A stretch of 64,000 nt of DNA from Nothopassalora personata. Lineage: Eukaryota; Ascomycota; Dothideomycetes; Mycosphaerellales; Mycosphaerellaceae. A program made the translations under genes and the position numbers. This document shows positions 31,183-41,316 of the stretch, in pieces (the stretch's first letter is position 1; the number at the start of each line of letters is the position of its first letter). Where the stretch lies: assembly GCA_033816765.1 (NCBI GenBank), contig CM066296.1:2790001-2854000 (forward strand), read 5' to 3'. The notes beneath the pieces were generated by a model, which was not told the DNA's origin, did no database searches, and worked only from the letters and a program-made list of their open reading frames with translations.

Positions 31183-32572
31183 GGGGAAGAGGAGAAGGAA
31201 GGTGTGGGTGTGGATTTGGATTTTGATGATTGGTGTTTGGGATACCCTTGTGACGAATTTTGCATGAGTACCAGTATTAAGCAAGCGACAACTTGCCAAA
31301 ACGAGTTTGTGATCTCATGAGTTCTTTATCTTCTCCCCATCACACCGCTCCGACACCACAGTCTGATTTGCCAAATAAAGACTACTGCTAGGCTGAACCT
31401 CCAACAGCTGCATCAGGGACGTTGGGTGTCATCCTCATTAACCACAACACTATCCATCTCCTTGAGCAAGACATAGCTCATACTTCCATCCAATGCCACC
31501 ATACACCGCACTAAAGACTTGCGACTGGATGTACCCATCGCCATCTGGGTCTGAACCTTCTTTAGAAACGTCTTGCTCCTCGTAACATGACTAATGCACG
31601 AGGATGAGATCATCTTCGCATAATCTGTTGTCTTCAGGTCGTCTGCTTCGAGTTCTCCCACGCGCTCGGCGAGGCGTTCGAGAAGGACGGAGTTGGAGGC
31701 CATCATGTTGCGTATCTGTGTCTGTGAGGATATGGTGATACTCTGCGAGGGATGGGATGTTGATCATGAAGGTTGGATGTTACTGCTGATTTTGATGTGG
31801 ACGATGTACTGTACTCCACAATGACAGCACATTGCTGTGCTCCCATGTGTAGTGTGCCAATAGTTCAGATCAAAGGTAAAGGAAGGTATACGTTTTGTCG
31901 CAATTTAATCGTGGCTTTTGCTCGTTTGGGAGGTTATAGGCAGACCTGTACTTCAGACCAAGCACCACAGAGAATTGGCAGTGTGGGTCGATGGCAAGAT
32001 GCCTTGATGTCGGGTCTTATGCTCTGCTTACTCATATACTTCTTGTTAGCATCGGGAATTTTCTACTTGGCCAGTTGTTGAAGATGGATACGGAGGTGTA
32101 GACACTTCCGCCCACATGTTAGCGATGTGGCCAAGCTTTGTGTTTTCCAATTGATCACGATTTACCACATATAGGCCCCTACAGCGACTTCTAATCGTCG
32201 TCGCCTGAGACCTCTCGCTCACAACCATCAGCAAACTCGCGTTAGAATGGTTCTGCTGATTTTGTTGCAAGACTCGCACACTCGACGCGGCTTGCTCCCC
32301 GGCACAAGTATCTAGCATCGACAACATCTTGGCTAATCTAATGGACAGAAGAAGCCACTCATCGTGCCCGAATGCAGGGATGATAAGCGTCGCTGCAGAC
32401 TTTCGTAGCAGGTGAGCGATCACGCAGCAGTGAACCATGAATGTTCCAGCTCGTTGCCTGCGAAGGTTCCTTCACGCCTGGAAGTGACTCGAAAGCTCCT
32501 CAAAGCAGTCTTTCACGAGCGATCGTCAGTACGAACACCTTGGGACTTCTATCGTGGCACGTAGACCATCCT
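31183..32572. other. Intergenic region with one possible small ORF
   Basis: A minus frame at 31706-31413 (97 codons; LLERLAERVGELEADDLKTT, YAKMISSSCISHV) has coiled-coil-like composition and might be a small gene or a fragment. The rest shows no supported feature. Plus and minus frames at 31773-32081 and 32046-32438 have no motif. Confidence 0.35.
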
Positions 32573-33053
32573 TCAGCCTGCTATACTCGTTCCGACTCGC
32601 ACTCTCTCCTCCCGACTGAAACACTTCGTGCCCTGCTTGAGCGATCGGATCAACATTGCCACACTGCGATCGTTGAAATCGCCGGCAGACCGTAGTTTGT
32701 CGAGATCATTGGCGAATTCTTTTGTGGCCTGTCGCAAGTAGAACTCCTCGAACACCTTTTCCGGGTCCTGCTTCGGTTTGTGCTCCGGGATTGTAATAGC
32801 ATTGTCACCCTCATTCAGCTGGACGCCCTCATCGTCGAATACTGACTCTGCCTGTGGAAGCTTTTGCTTCTTTTGCTTTTTGGGTGGTGGTGGCGAGGAA
32901 TTTGTACTGCTCTCGCTGTCGGATGAAACTGGTGAGGAGACTAGATTCTGATCAGTGAAGGCGGTGATGGTCATGTGGGCCAAGGTATTCACCTTCTGTC
33001 CTGGTCTTTCGCTTGTTTCGGCGCTTCTTCTTCTCTTCTTTCTTGGGCGCCAT
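32573..33053 (-). CDS. RSA3: Ribosome assembly protein 3 (RSA3-like)
   Basis: Predicted 138 residues in two exons (33053-32993, 32928-32573). Exon 1 encodes the basic head MAPKKEEKKKRRNKRKTRTE. A 64-bp intron (GTGAAT donor, CACCAG acceptor) joins VSSDSESSTNSSPPPPKKQK. The C-terminal domain (VFEEFYLRQATKEFANDLDK, then GDFNDRSVAMLIRSLKQGTK) is the Rsa3 signature. In yeast Rsa3 is a nucleolar factor for early 60S subunit assembly. The ORF as read without splicing would start at a spurious upstream position inside the intron; the spliced form restores the expected basic-acidic-Rsa3 order. Confidence 0.85.
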
Positions 33054-33330
33054 GTTGTTGTGGTGGAAGAAAGTCTTGGTTGAGGTTCGAATTTGCTGTT
33101 TGCGCTCGAAACTCGGCGATTGATCGGCAGTTGCTATCGTGTTGTTTTCCAGATTGTCGATGCGACCTTTCTTCCTTTCATCCACCTACATCATACGGCA
33201 ACGTCAAGGAAACAGCATACGCGGGGCGGACACACTGCGCTATTACACCAATTCAAGAATTACAAGAATTATTATGCACATCCACGTTGGACTTCCAGGG
33301 CGCGTACGCTTCTTCAACGGGCAAGGTCAA
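33054..33330. other. Intergenic region upstream of RSA3
   Basis: Presumed RSA3 promoter side. No gene seen before the enoyl-CoA hydratase relic begins. Confidence 0.4.
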
Positions 33331-33521
33331 GCGTGGCCTTGCAGCTTGCATCTTTCTAGTCGGCTTGCAGCGTGCCTAAGAATTCGCGTTGACTGGAAGG
33401 ATCATTCCCGCGGAAACAGCCCACCGCTGGGGCTTGGTCAACGAGGTTGTGCCGCACGATCAATAATAATTGCACAATGAGGTCATCAAGCTGGCGAGCG
33501 AGATTGACGAGATGTTTGTGA
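33331..33521 (+). pseudogene. Enoyl-CoA hydratase/isomerase relic
   Basis: One frame reads EFALTGRIIPAETAHRWGLV and NEVVPHDQ, then two consecutive TAA codons (33461-33466), then LHNEVIKLASEIDEMF. This order (A-L-T-G-R-x-I, A-x-x-A, W-G-L-V-N-x-V-V, then helix) is the crotonase-fold C-terminal half. A TAA also precedes EFALTGR. No upstream half with the oxyanion-hole region is present. It is directly abutted by the truncated P450, so the two relics appear to have been joined by a deletion or rearrangement. Confidence 0.65.
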
Positions 33522-34238
33522 CACCCCGGAAATTGTGCAGCCTCTTCGCGAAGAGGTGATCAATGTTCTACGAGAAGTAGGCTGGGGTCGCACAACCTTC
33601 TCAAGAATGAGGCTCCTAGACAGCTTCTTGAAAGAGACTCTCCGAACTCGAGATACTCCTGGTGAGTGGCCGATACCGTGGGTCGACTATCCAAAGAGCC
33701 AGGAATCCATGTGGCTAACATCAATGTCAGCGACTATGGTACGCATGTGCACAAAGCCAGTCACATTATCTGACGGCACTAGACTGCCACAGGGCGCCCT
33801 TCTGATGATACTCAACGACAAAATAAGGGATCCCTCCGTCTACGAATCACCTGATAAGTTCGATGCCTATCGCTACCTGAAGCTGCGCTCTAAAGAGGGC
33901 GAGGAGAATCGACATCAATTCACGTCCACATCCGCGAACAACCTGGGCTTCTCGCATGGAACCCATGCTTGGTGAGTTTGCTTGACGACTCTGCGAACCT
34001 TATGCTAACAGCCGAGTCAAGCCCTGGTCGCTTCTTTGCCGCCAATGAGCTCAAGATTGCACTGTGCTTTCTGTTGTTGAAGTATGATGTCCGCTTCGTG
34101 CCTGGTGAAAGTAGGCCCAAACTTATGTCCTTCGAGCAAAACTTCACCATGCCGACAAGTGTCAAGGTTCAGATCAGGAGACGGCAGGAAGAGGTGGATT
34201 TGCTGTCGCCAAAAGCAAGTTACAATTATGGGCGTTGA
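33522..34238 (+). pseudogene. Cytochrome P450, 5'-truncated C-terminal third
   Basis: Three exon-like blocks are joined by two clean introns (33662-33730, GTGAGT to GTCAG; 33972-34021, GTGAGT to CAAG). Spliced, they read LREEVINVLREVGWGRTTFS and LLDSFLKETLR (helix K region, ExxR), then KPVTLSDGTRLPQGALLM, and finally FSHGTHACPGRFFAANELKI, the heme-binding FxxGxxxCxG motif with its Cys restored by splicing. The tail continues LLLKYDVRFVPGESRPKLMS. The style matches fungal ent-kaurene-oxidase-like (CYP68-type) P450s. The N-terminal two thirds, including the membrane anchor and I-helix, are absent, since the block starts right after the hydratase relic. It therefore cannot be a functional P450 as it stands. 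Confidence 0.75.
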
Positions 34239-34825
34239 TAGGGTTCGTCTTCGAAAGTCATAACGGAAGTCATCAAAGCGACGCTATTCCACTAAGCCGC
34301 CAAGGCATCTACGCCTTCCCAACTTCTCGCCAGACTTGCCGTTCTCCCCGTGGCAACAATCCAGGTACCGCAAGGGCAGTGCATAGCTCGGCCCATACAC
34401 GACGTCGCCGACTGCGAGCCCCGCCGCTCCCCCATTGTGCAGTCCCATACCGCATTGTGCGGGGCACGAATCTGGTGGAGCTCGGAACGGGATAAATGTG
34501 CATAAAGCAGCGTTTGCATAGGACAGCAGCCCACATGCATGGAGCTGCTTGGATCTCGAGTTGGATATGTTGACTCGACAAGGGAATCATCCTGCAAACT
34601 TTGCCGAGAGCCGACCATGCGGCTACGCGTCTTCCAGGTAACCTAGCCGCACTCTTTCGTTCGTACCTGAAGTGTTGCGATCAATCAACATAGATTTAAT
34701 TCGCCTCTTTCGTTTCCTATCGAAACTTCAAAGCATATTTGAAGCGTTGCGATCAACCAACATAGATTGAATTCGCCTCATTCGTATCGCAGCTTTCTTG
34801 GCTTCACGACAGCTGTTGCGCAGAC
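34239..34825. other. Upstream region of the FMO gene
   Basis: No gene. The last 160 bp contain a 73-bp-period direct repeat listed separately; the remainder shows nothing further. Confidence 0.5.
34668..34786. repeat. Promoter direct repeat, 73-bp period
   Basis: GAAGTGTTGCGATCAATCAA at about 34668 is repeated as GAAGCGTTGCGATCAACCAA at 34741, each followed by CATAGATT and AATTCGCCT. About 45 bp are conserved between copies with a handful of substitutions. The pair ends about 40 bp before the FMO start codon, so a role as a binding-site duplication is plausible but not shown. Confidence 0.85.
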
Positions 34826-36910
34826 ATGGCGGAGCTGAAGACAGTGCCATATTTGAATGGCGAAGTACCTGTTGTCGGCGGCGCAGAGACCAATGGCAAC
34901 GGTGCAGAAGTGCATGAGCTCACACACAAAAGACCGAGTACTACAGATGGCATCAGCAACATCGAGACGGATGCGCTCGTCATCGGAGCTGGATTCAGCG
35001 GTATAACAGCCATCGATCGATTTCGCAAGGCAGGACTGGGCGTAAAGTGCTTCGAGTCTGGCGAAGACTTTGGTGGCGTGTGGTACTGGAATAGGCCAGT
35101 CCACAAAATGCATCATCGAAAGCATTGTTATTGACTGATAGAGCAGGTATCCGGGAGCACGAGTCGACTCGGAAGCACCATTCTATCAGCTCAATATCCC
35201 CGAGGTGTACAAGATGTGGAACTTCAGCGAGAGATTCCCAGGACACCAGGAGTTGAGAAGATACATGGCCCATATCGACAAGACCCTGAATCTACACAAG
35301 GACACTTACTTCAATGCACGAGTGAATGATATCTCGTGGGATGAGAGTGCTGGAAAGTGGACTCTCAAGACAGAGCAAGGCCATGTCGCGACTGGCAAGT
35401 ATCTCATGCTCTGCACAGGACTCCTGCACCGCACTTATACGCCCGAATTTCCCGGGATCAAGGACTACAAGGGGGAGATCTATCATTCGGGGGCCTGGCC
35501 AGAGAATTGGAGTGCGAAGGGCAAGAAGGTAGGTCTGGTCGGTGCCGGTGCCACGGCCGTTCAGATCACGCAAGAGCTTGGCAAGCAAGCGGATGAGTTG
35601 ACCGTCTTCTTGCGACGGCCCAGCTATTGCCTAGCTATGAAGCAACGCGACCTCACTCCAGATGAGCAAAGACATCTGAAGAGCTTCTACCCTGCCCTCT
35701 TCAAAGCAGGTCGAGACTCACTGGCAGGGTTCCCGAACGCAGGAGAGTCGGTCGGCTGTCAAGAAGTCTCCGCAGAAGAGCGAGAGAAGCACTTCGAAGA
35801 GGGCTGGGAAGCTGGTGGTTTCAACTTCACACTATCCAACTACAATGATGTCGTCATCAACCCAGAATCGAACAAGATGGTGTACGACTATTGGCGAAAG
35901 CGGGTCTGTGAGCGCCTGACGAATCCCGAGAAGCAGAAGATCATGGCGCCCGAAAAGCCGCCTTACTACTTCAACACGAAGAGGAGTCCGCTGGAGCAAG
36001 ATTACTACGAGGTTCTTGACCAGTCCAATGTCCATCTCCACGCCTCAGCAAGTCGCCCTTGAGGAAGTTCACCGAAAAGGGCCTACTCATGGCTGACGAC
36101 AAGGAGTACGAGTTCGACGGGGTCGTACTAGCCACCGGCTTCGACTCATTCACTGGCTCCCTCACACACCTCGGCCTCAAGAACAAAGACGGGATCCCCC
36201 TCAAAGACCTATGGCAAGAAGGCGTGAACACGTATCTTGGGCTCACAATCGCCGGCTTCCCGAACATGTTCATGTCCTACTCTCCACAGGCGCCCACAGC
36301 TCTCTCGAATGGCCCAACCATCATCGAAGCCCAGGTTGAGACGGTCGTGGATATGATCAAGAAACTCGAGAATGAGGGCGCGAAAGTAATCGAGCCTACC
36401 AAAGAGGCCGAGAAGCAATGGAAGGAACATTGTAATAGTATGTTGCAGTACACCCTGTTCCCGTTTACGGACTCGTGGTGGAATGGGAGCAATATTCCCG
36501 GCAAGAAGGCGGAGAATATGAGTTATATTGCGGGGGTGAATGCGTACGAGGCGGAGTGTAGGGCGACTATGGATGGGTGGAAGGGGTTCAATGTCGTTGC
36601 TGGGAAGACGGAGAATGTTGAGAGAGCGAGAAGCGGTGCACGGATGTTCGGTGGTCAGAAGAAGTCGAGTGCGACCGCTTGGCGCGAGCTGAGTGAGAGG
36701 GCTCATGACAGGGAGAGTGGCTCGAGATGGGGTAGTCCGAGATGGGAGTGGGTGGTGATGCAGCTACCGCATTGTTCCAATAGACACATCCTGAGCCTGC
36801 GGAGAGACACGTGCTGGTGGAAAGCTGGAAGCCGTCGCAAAGCATTTCGGCCATCGTCCCTCAACTTTCACACGAGGCCATGCCAGCGACACATCGCATC
36901 TCGTGCATAA
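34826..36910 (+). CDS. FAD monooxygenase, Baeyer-Villiger type, with frameshift
   Basis: Flavin-dependent monooxygenase that would insert oxygen into ketones using NADPH. It shows a FAD Rossmann motif (DALVIGAGFSGITAIDRF), then GGVWYWNR|YPGARVDSEAPF across an intron, the Baeyer-Villiger fingerprint FPGIKDYKGEIYHSGAWP, a second Rossmann motif (KVGLVGAGATAVQI) and FDGVVLATGFDSFTGSL. Two oddities: intron 1 (35095-35146) uses a GC donor (GCCAGT), and near 36040 the frame shifts between NVHL and SPLRKFTEKG (the first frame stops at 36062), needing one base deleted or two added. The second frame runs past the usual end (WKGFNVV) to 36910 with unrelated-looking residues. Either a recent pseudogene or an assembly indel. 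Next to P450 and hydratase relics, it suggests the remains of a secondary-metabolism locus. Confidence 0.75.
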
Positions 36911-37465
36911 TTCTATTACTAGCACAAGAGAAATATCCTTCCATCGTACATGTGTCTTCGCTATTCTCGCACCGGCAAGAAAAATGTATACGCATGCCAT
37001 AGACGTGCGCAGTCTGGTTCTGGGCCACTCATTTGGCCAAACGAGGTGTGTGGTGTGGTTCGCCTGCATGCTGTGGAGCTCCTGCCACCGCCACGCCACA
37101 TTTTCTGGGCATGGCGATCTCATGGCTACATCTCGTGCCACCCTCGTGCCTCCTACGACATGATGGGACATGTTTAAGGCACAGTGACAGCAATACGGTC
37201 GTGTCTTGGTCTACTAGCACATTGGGAACTTTGGTAGGGACTTCCCGCGAGGAGTTCACACTATTGACACCAGGTAGATCCACATACCACAGACGCTCAA
37301 GAGAAGCATCAATACCTCTCAACAAGCATCGACACCATCACGAACAAGGCAAAGACCGAAGTCCTCGAAGGCTGACTCAGTCTGTCATTCTCCCTCAGCC
37401 CCTGCTGCAGTCAGACAGAACAACCTCTTGGCATCTTAGATCATACGCCAGCAGGCACAACCACC
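36911..37465. other. Intergenic region upstream of the APP1-like gene
   Basis: No supported gene; small overlapping frames only. The last part is C/A-rich, like a leader. Confidence 0.45.
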
Positions 37466-38894
37466 ATGAACTTCCTTAAAGAAGTCGCTGACGTCGGTCG
37501 GCGCGGCGTCGTCGATGCTCTCCAAAGCACAGCCATAAACCGAGACGCACCGAACTCCCCTGACGTGGTAAGGCCTATCTTTCAGAACATAGTACAGACT
37601 TTGTACTGACTGCTTCTAGCCCGACGCACTGAGAGCCTCCATGCCAGACCTATTCGACAGGTTCCCTATTGTGTTTCCATGGACGCGGCCCGAGGCTATC
37701 GACCCTGCGCTGCACACAGTATGGCTCCTTGACAATACAGCTTTCCGCACGCCCCAGCCTGGAGATCGCAGACCTGACCTGGGCGAGCTCGTCAGCTCAA
37801 GGCATGCCAAGCCAGAGAGGGTCGGCGAACATGGGAGACCGCATTCTGTCCGTGGCGGCAGTGGATGGGAAGTCGAGTTTGTCGCCTGCTACTTTGTGAA
37901 GAACTCTGGGCGAGACCTCTCCAAGGTTGTCGGTGGCATTGCCCATGAATTACAGATCTCTGACGACGATATCGCCACGAAGAAGCGCATCGCTGAGCGA
38001 GTCCAACCATTCGTCGACACGATCCTGCCAAAGCGGACTGTGAGAATATCTATCGACAGCAAAGAGCTTCAGACACTTGGCCCCAGCGGCTACAGTGGCA
38101 TCAGCTCCAAACTGCATCAGCTGCATTTCCAACCGTCCACGCAGCCGTTGCAATCCACTGTCCTCAACCTACCGCCACCGTTCGGTGTTCCTGCAACAAC
38201 GATCGCCGCTGAGGAGCGCGGCTGGGGCGTCATTTCAGATATTGTAAGTCAAGACACTGCTTCGCAAATGTCAAAATCCAACGATGTCTCACAGGACGAC
38301 ACCATCAAAATCACCCAATCCCCATCGCCACTGGGCATCCTCCACAGCACCTTCGTCGTCGAAGAGCCCAACCCAGTCCCAGGCATGCCCGCCCTCTACG
38401 CCCACATCCAATCAACCCTCCAAATCCCCCCATTCTTCTACCTCTCCGCCTCACCCTACAACCTCTACCCCTTCCTCCGCCAATTCCGCGAGGCGCACTA
38501 CCCCAAAGGCACAATAATCCTGCGCGATGCCTCCTGGCAGAACCTCGGCGGCCTCATCGCCTCCCTGAACCAGAACACCCAAGAATACAAAGTCGACCGG
38601 ATGCGAAAGGTTCACTCCTGGTTCCCGCATCGAAGGTTTATCTGCATTGGAGACTCGACTCAGGCCGACCCGGAGAGTTATGGAGAGATTGCGAGAAAGT
38701 TCCCCGGGTGGGTTAAGGCGATTTACATCAGGAAGGTGACGGGGATCGCGGAGATGGATGACAAGAGGAAGAATTCGGATGAGAGGTTCGAGGAGGCGTT
38801 CAAGGGGCTTGAGAGAGGGTTGTGGCATGTTTTTACCGAGCCGGCGGAGTTGGCGGAGAGGATTGATATGTTGGCGACGCAGAGTGTGCAGTGA
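37466..38894 (+). CDS. APP1-like phosphatidate phosphatase (DUF2183)
   Basis: Predicted 441 residues in three exons (37466-37567, 37620-38243, 38295-38894). Family knowledge: App1-type proteins carry a HAD-like DxDxT catalytic motif and dephosphorylate phosphatidate, in yeast at actin patches. Here the motif is formed only after splicing: GVISDI|DDTIKITQ. The 51-bp intron (GTAAGT to CTCACAG) falls inside it. Downstream signatures include NPVPGMPALYAHIQ, PPFFYLSASPYNLYPFLRQF, KVDRMRKVHSWFPHRRFICI and GDSTQADPESYGEIARKFPG, all typical of DUF2183. Exon 1 encodes MNFLKEVADVGRRGVVDALQ. Unspliced reading replaces the catalytic motif with intron-encoded residues and should not be trusted. Confidence 0.88.
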
Positions 38895-39408
38895 GTCTTT
38901 GCGTTTGGGGGATGACTTTTACCTTTTCTTTCCTTGTTTTTCTTTTCTTTGGATGCAATGTGTTGCACAGTACGCTAAGTCGGTCTCGCAGTGAAGATCA
39001 AGAAGTGCTCGACGAGGCGGAAGCGCCGGAACAGAGAGAGAGCGTGTCCAGATTTCGATGCACGATGTTTCGGGGGTGCGGATGTATTGCTTGTGGTGGA
39101 TGGTGACCTCACTGGTATGGGACACAGCACAAGGATGATTGTACCTGGTACGACCGATGCAGTTTTGGTATAGCTTTCTCGGTGTAGAAGCATCAATCGA
39201 ACGTTGTCTCTTCTCTAGCCGTCGCGCGCATTGGCGAAAAACACGTTGGCCGGGGCCCTGCCGTATTCACGGTGCCTTGTCGATACGACCGCGGTGCCGT
39301 ACACTGATCAGATCTTCGTAATGCGTGCATTCCCCACCAGGCGGATCCGACTCTATTCCGAGTCGTATGGCCTTACCTCCTACCCGACGCCTCGCCCCGT
39401 CACCCACG
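38895..39408. other. Intergenic region between convergent genes
   Basis: The APP1-like gene ends at 38894 (+) and the SDR ends at 39409 (-). I see no gene or repeat between the two 3' ends. Confidence 0.5.
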
Positions 39409-40458
39409 TCAAAGGATCACATGCCCACCATCCATGACAATCTCACTTCCAGTCAAGTATGAGCTCGCATCACTGCACATGAAAACAGCAGCACCCCTAA
39501 ACTCCTCCGGCTTCGCAATACGTCCCAACGGAATATGCTTAACCCGCTCCCGTGAGAGCTCCTCCATCTCCTCGCCTTCATTCACCGAGGTCTGGATGTA
39601 TCCTGGCGAAAGGGCGTTCACACGGATGCCGTGAGGTCCCCACTCGGCGGCGAGGGACTTCATCATGTGCGCGGTGGCGGCTTTGGACTGTGATGGTCAG
39701 CGGGTGGTTCAGGGGCGTTGGAGGTAGGGAGAGGTGTACGGTGTTGTGGGCAGCTTGCTTTTGAGGGCGGTTGACGATTGTGCCGCTCATTGACGAGACC
39801 ATGAGGATTACGCCGGGCTGCTTGTTCTGGATCCAATGCTTGCCGATTTCGCGGGCGAAGACGAAAGTGCCGTTGATGTTCACGTCGAGCATCTGCTTCC
39901 AGTCGGCGAGGGGGTACACCGCCGGTGATGCCGGCATTGGTGACGAGCACGTCGATCTTGTCGTTGAAGTCTCTGAGGATTTGAGAGAAGGTCTTCTTGA
40001 CGCCGGACTCGTCTGAGGCATCGCACTCGTAGGCGTGGAGCTTGGCTGGCGGTAGGCCGGCGGACTGGACTTCTTCGTTGATGGTCTTGATGGACGCCTG
40101 CGCGCTTGAGAGCTGGAGGTCGATGACGGCGCCATGTGCACCTGAGCGGGCGAAGGCGGCTAGGATTTGTTGGCCGAGACCTTGAGAGGCGCTGGGCATT
40201 GTCAGCATACGTCGTCTCGACAGCTTCACTTGTGGCAACGTACCCGGTCACTATCAACCTTAGTCAGCTGGGTCGAGCTCGTCGGGGCTCGACGACATAC
40301 CGATGCAGTTCTTGCCCTGAAGACTGAACTCCGGGAGGGTGCTGCGAGTGTCGTGAGCAAATCGTGCGCGTGTTCTCCTCGCGGTTGCAATGGTGAATGG
40401 CTGCCAGAGGAGACGGGCGATTGAGACGTCCGTGTGCGTCAAGGTGCGCGCCTACCAT
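39409..40458 (-). CDS. Short-chain dehydrogenase/reductase with 7-nt micro-exon and frameshift
   Basis: Classical SDR oxidoreductase. The cofactor motif TGASQGLG is assembled from three exons: ...GKNCIV ends at 40301, a 7-base exon TGACCGG sits at 40250-40244, and CGCCTCTCAAGG begins at 40191. Introns of 50 bp and 52 bp flank it, both with CTGAC-type branch points. Further motifs are DVLVTNAGI, MVSSMSGTI and the C-terminal VNALSPGYIQT and YLTGSEIVMDGG. A fourth intron separates AAHNT from SKAATAHMMKSL; the usual catalytic Tyr of YxxxK is replaced by His at that join. Near 39926 one extra G separates NAGITG from VYPLADWKQM, so the deposited frame is broken. The chosen ATG (40458) assumes a further 54-bp intron and is uncertain. 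May be a decaying gene. Confidence 0.7.
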
Positions 40459-41308
40459 TGTTACACTCATTACGATCATGTGACGTATTTTCGTGTCAAG
40501 TGCTTATCGACAAGGAAAGGGCAACAGGAGAAGATTGAGCGTGTATGCCCGTCAAGCTCCATGTCGCTTTCAGTGCACATGCAGATAGCGACGCCAGAAC
40601 AGAAAGGTGGTATAGGCCTTCGCGCACCTGCGTCAATCCACTCGGGCGATGGGGCCAAGTGCGAAAGAGCTCATAGTCATTGAGCTGCGAATTGCTTCTC
40701 GCTTCCTGCAGAGCCTGACTGGCGCAGGTAGAAGCCAGCACGATGAGCTCGCTGATTGAATGAAGCCATGGCAGGTGGACTGCTCTCGAGCCGTCTTCCT
40801 GCCCATCTCGAGGGCTTTCATGATACGCCTTACTGGTCGTGATCGCGCAGCTTTGGAGTGCATGTGAGGTGTTCCGTACCACCGACTTACCGCAGCTGCT
40901 GTATAATCACTCGATCGCGACTCAATCGTTCGGCCCGAAGTGCACTGCCACATCGGTATCGACTGCTGCCGCAAACTCGGCTCGGTGGCGTTTGCCACAT
41001 CATTGACAGTCGGCCGTGTTTCGATCTTGTGTAGAACATGCCTGAAAGTTCAGCGTACAACAAACGGCCTCCGTTCACATGCGAATGCATTCTTAACATA
41101 CACACTGTTCCCGAGCTGACGGCCTTCGGCGTATTTCGACTTGGGTCCGTCGGTGCATTATAAGTCAGGTCCAGGTCCCCGACCCCGATGGACGAACGGC
41201 ATGTTGTACTGGTCATCCGTTTTGAGTGAGAAGGTCCGGACGGGGTTGCCCGGGGTAAAGTAGGTCGGAATATAGTATGATGTAGAAGTTGGCACACGAG
41301 GGATCTGG
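40459..41308. other. Intergenic region left of the transposon
   Basis: Overlapping frames of 60-136 codons on the minus strand (40496-41297) show no domain and no splice pattern I trust. No supported gene. Confidence 0.4.
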
Positions 41309-41316
41309 GATGTTTC
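41309..41316. repeat. Target-site duplication, left copy
   Basis: GATGTTTC immediately precedes the left terminal inverted repeat and is identical to the octamer after the right end. Confidence 0.85.

Noticed and set aside
38244..38294. Coding segment VSQDTASQMSKSN within the APP1-like protein
   Set aside because: It is an intron with GTAAGT and CTCACAG ends; removing it restores the DIDDT motif.
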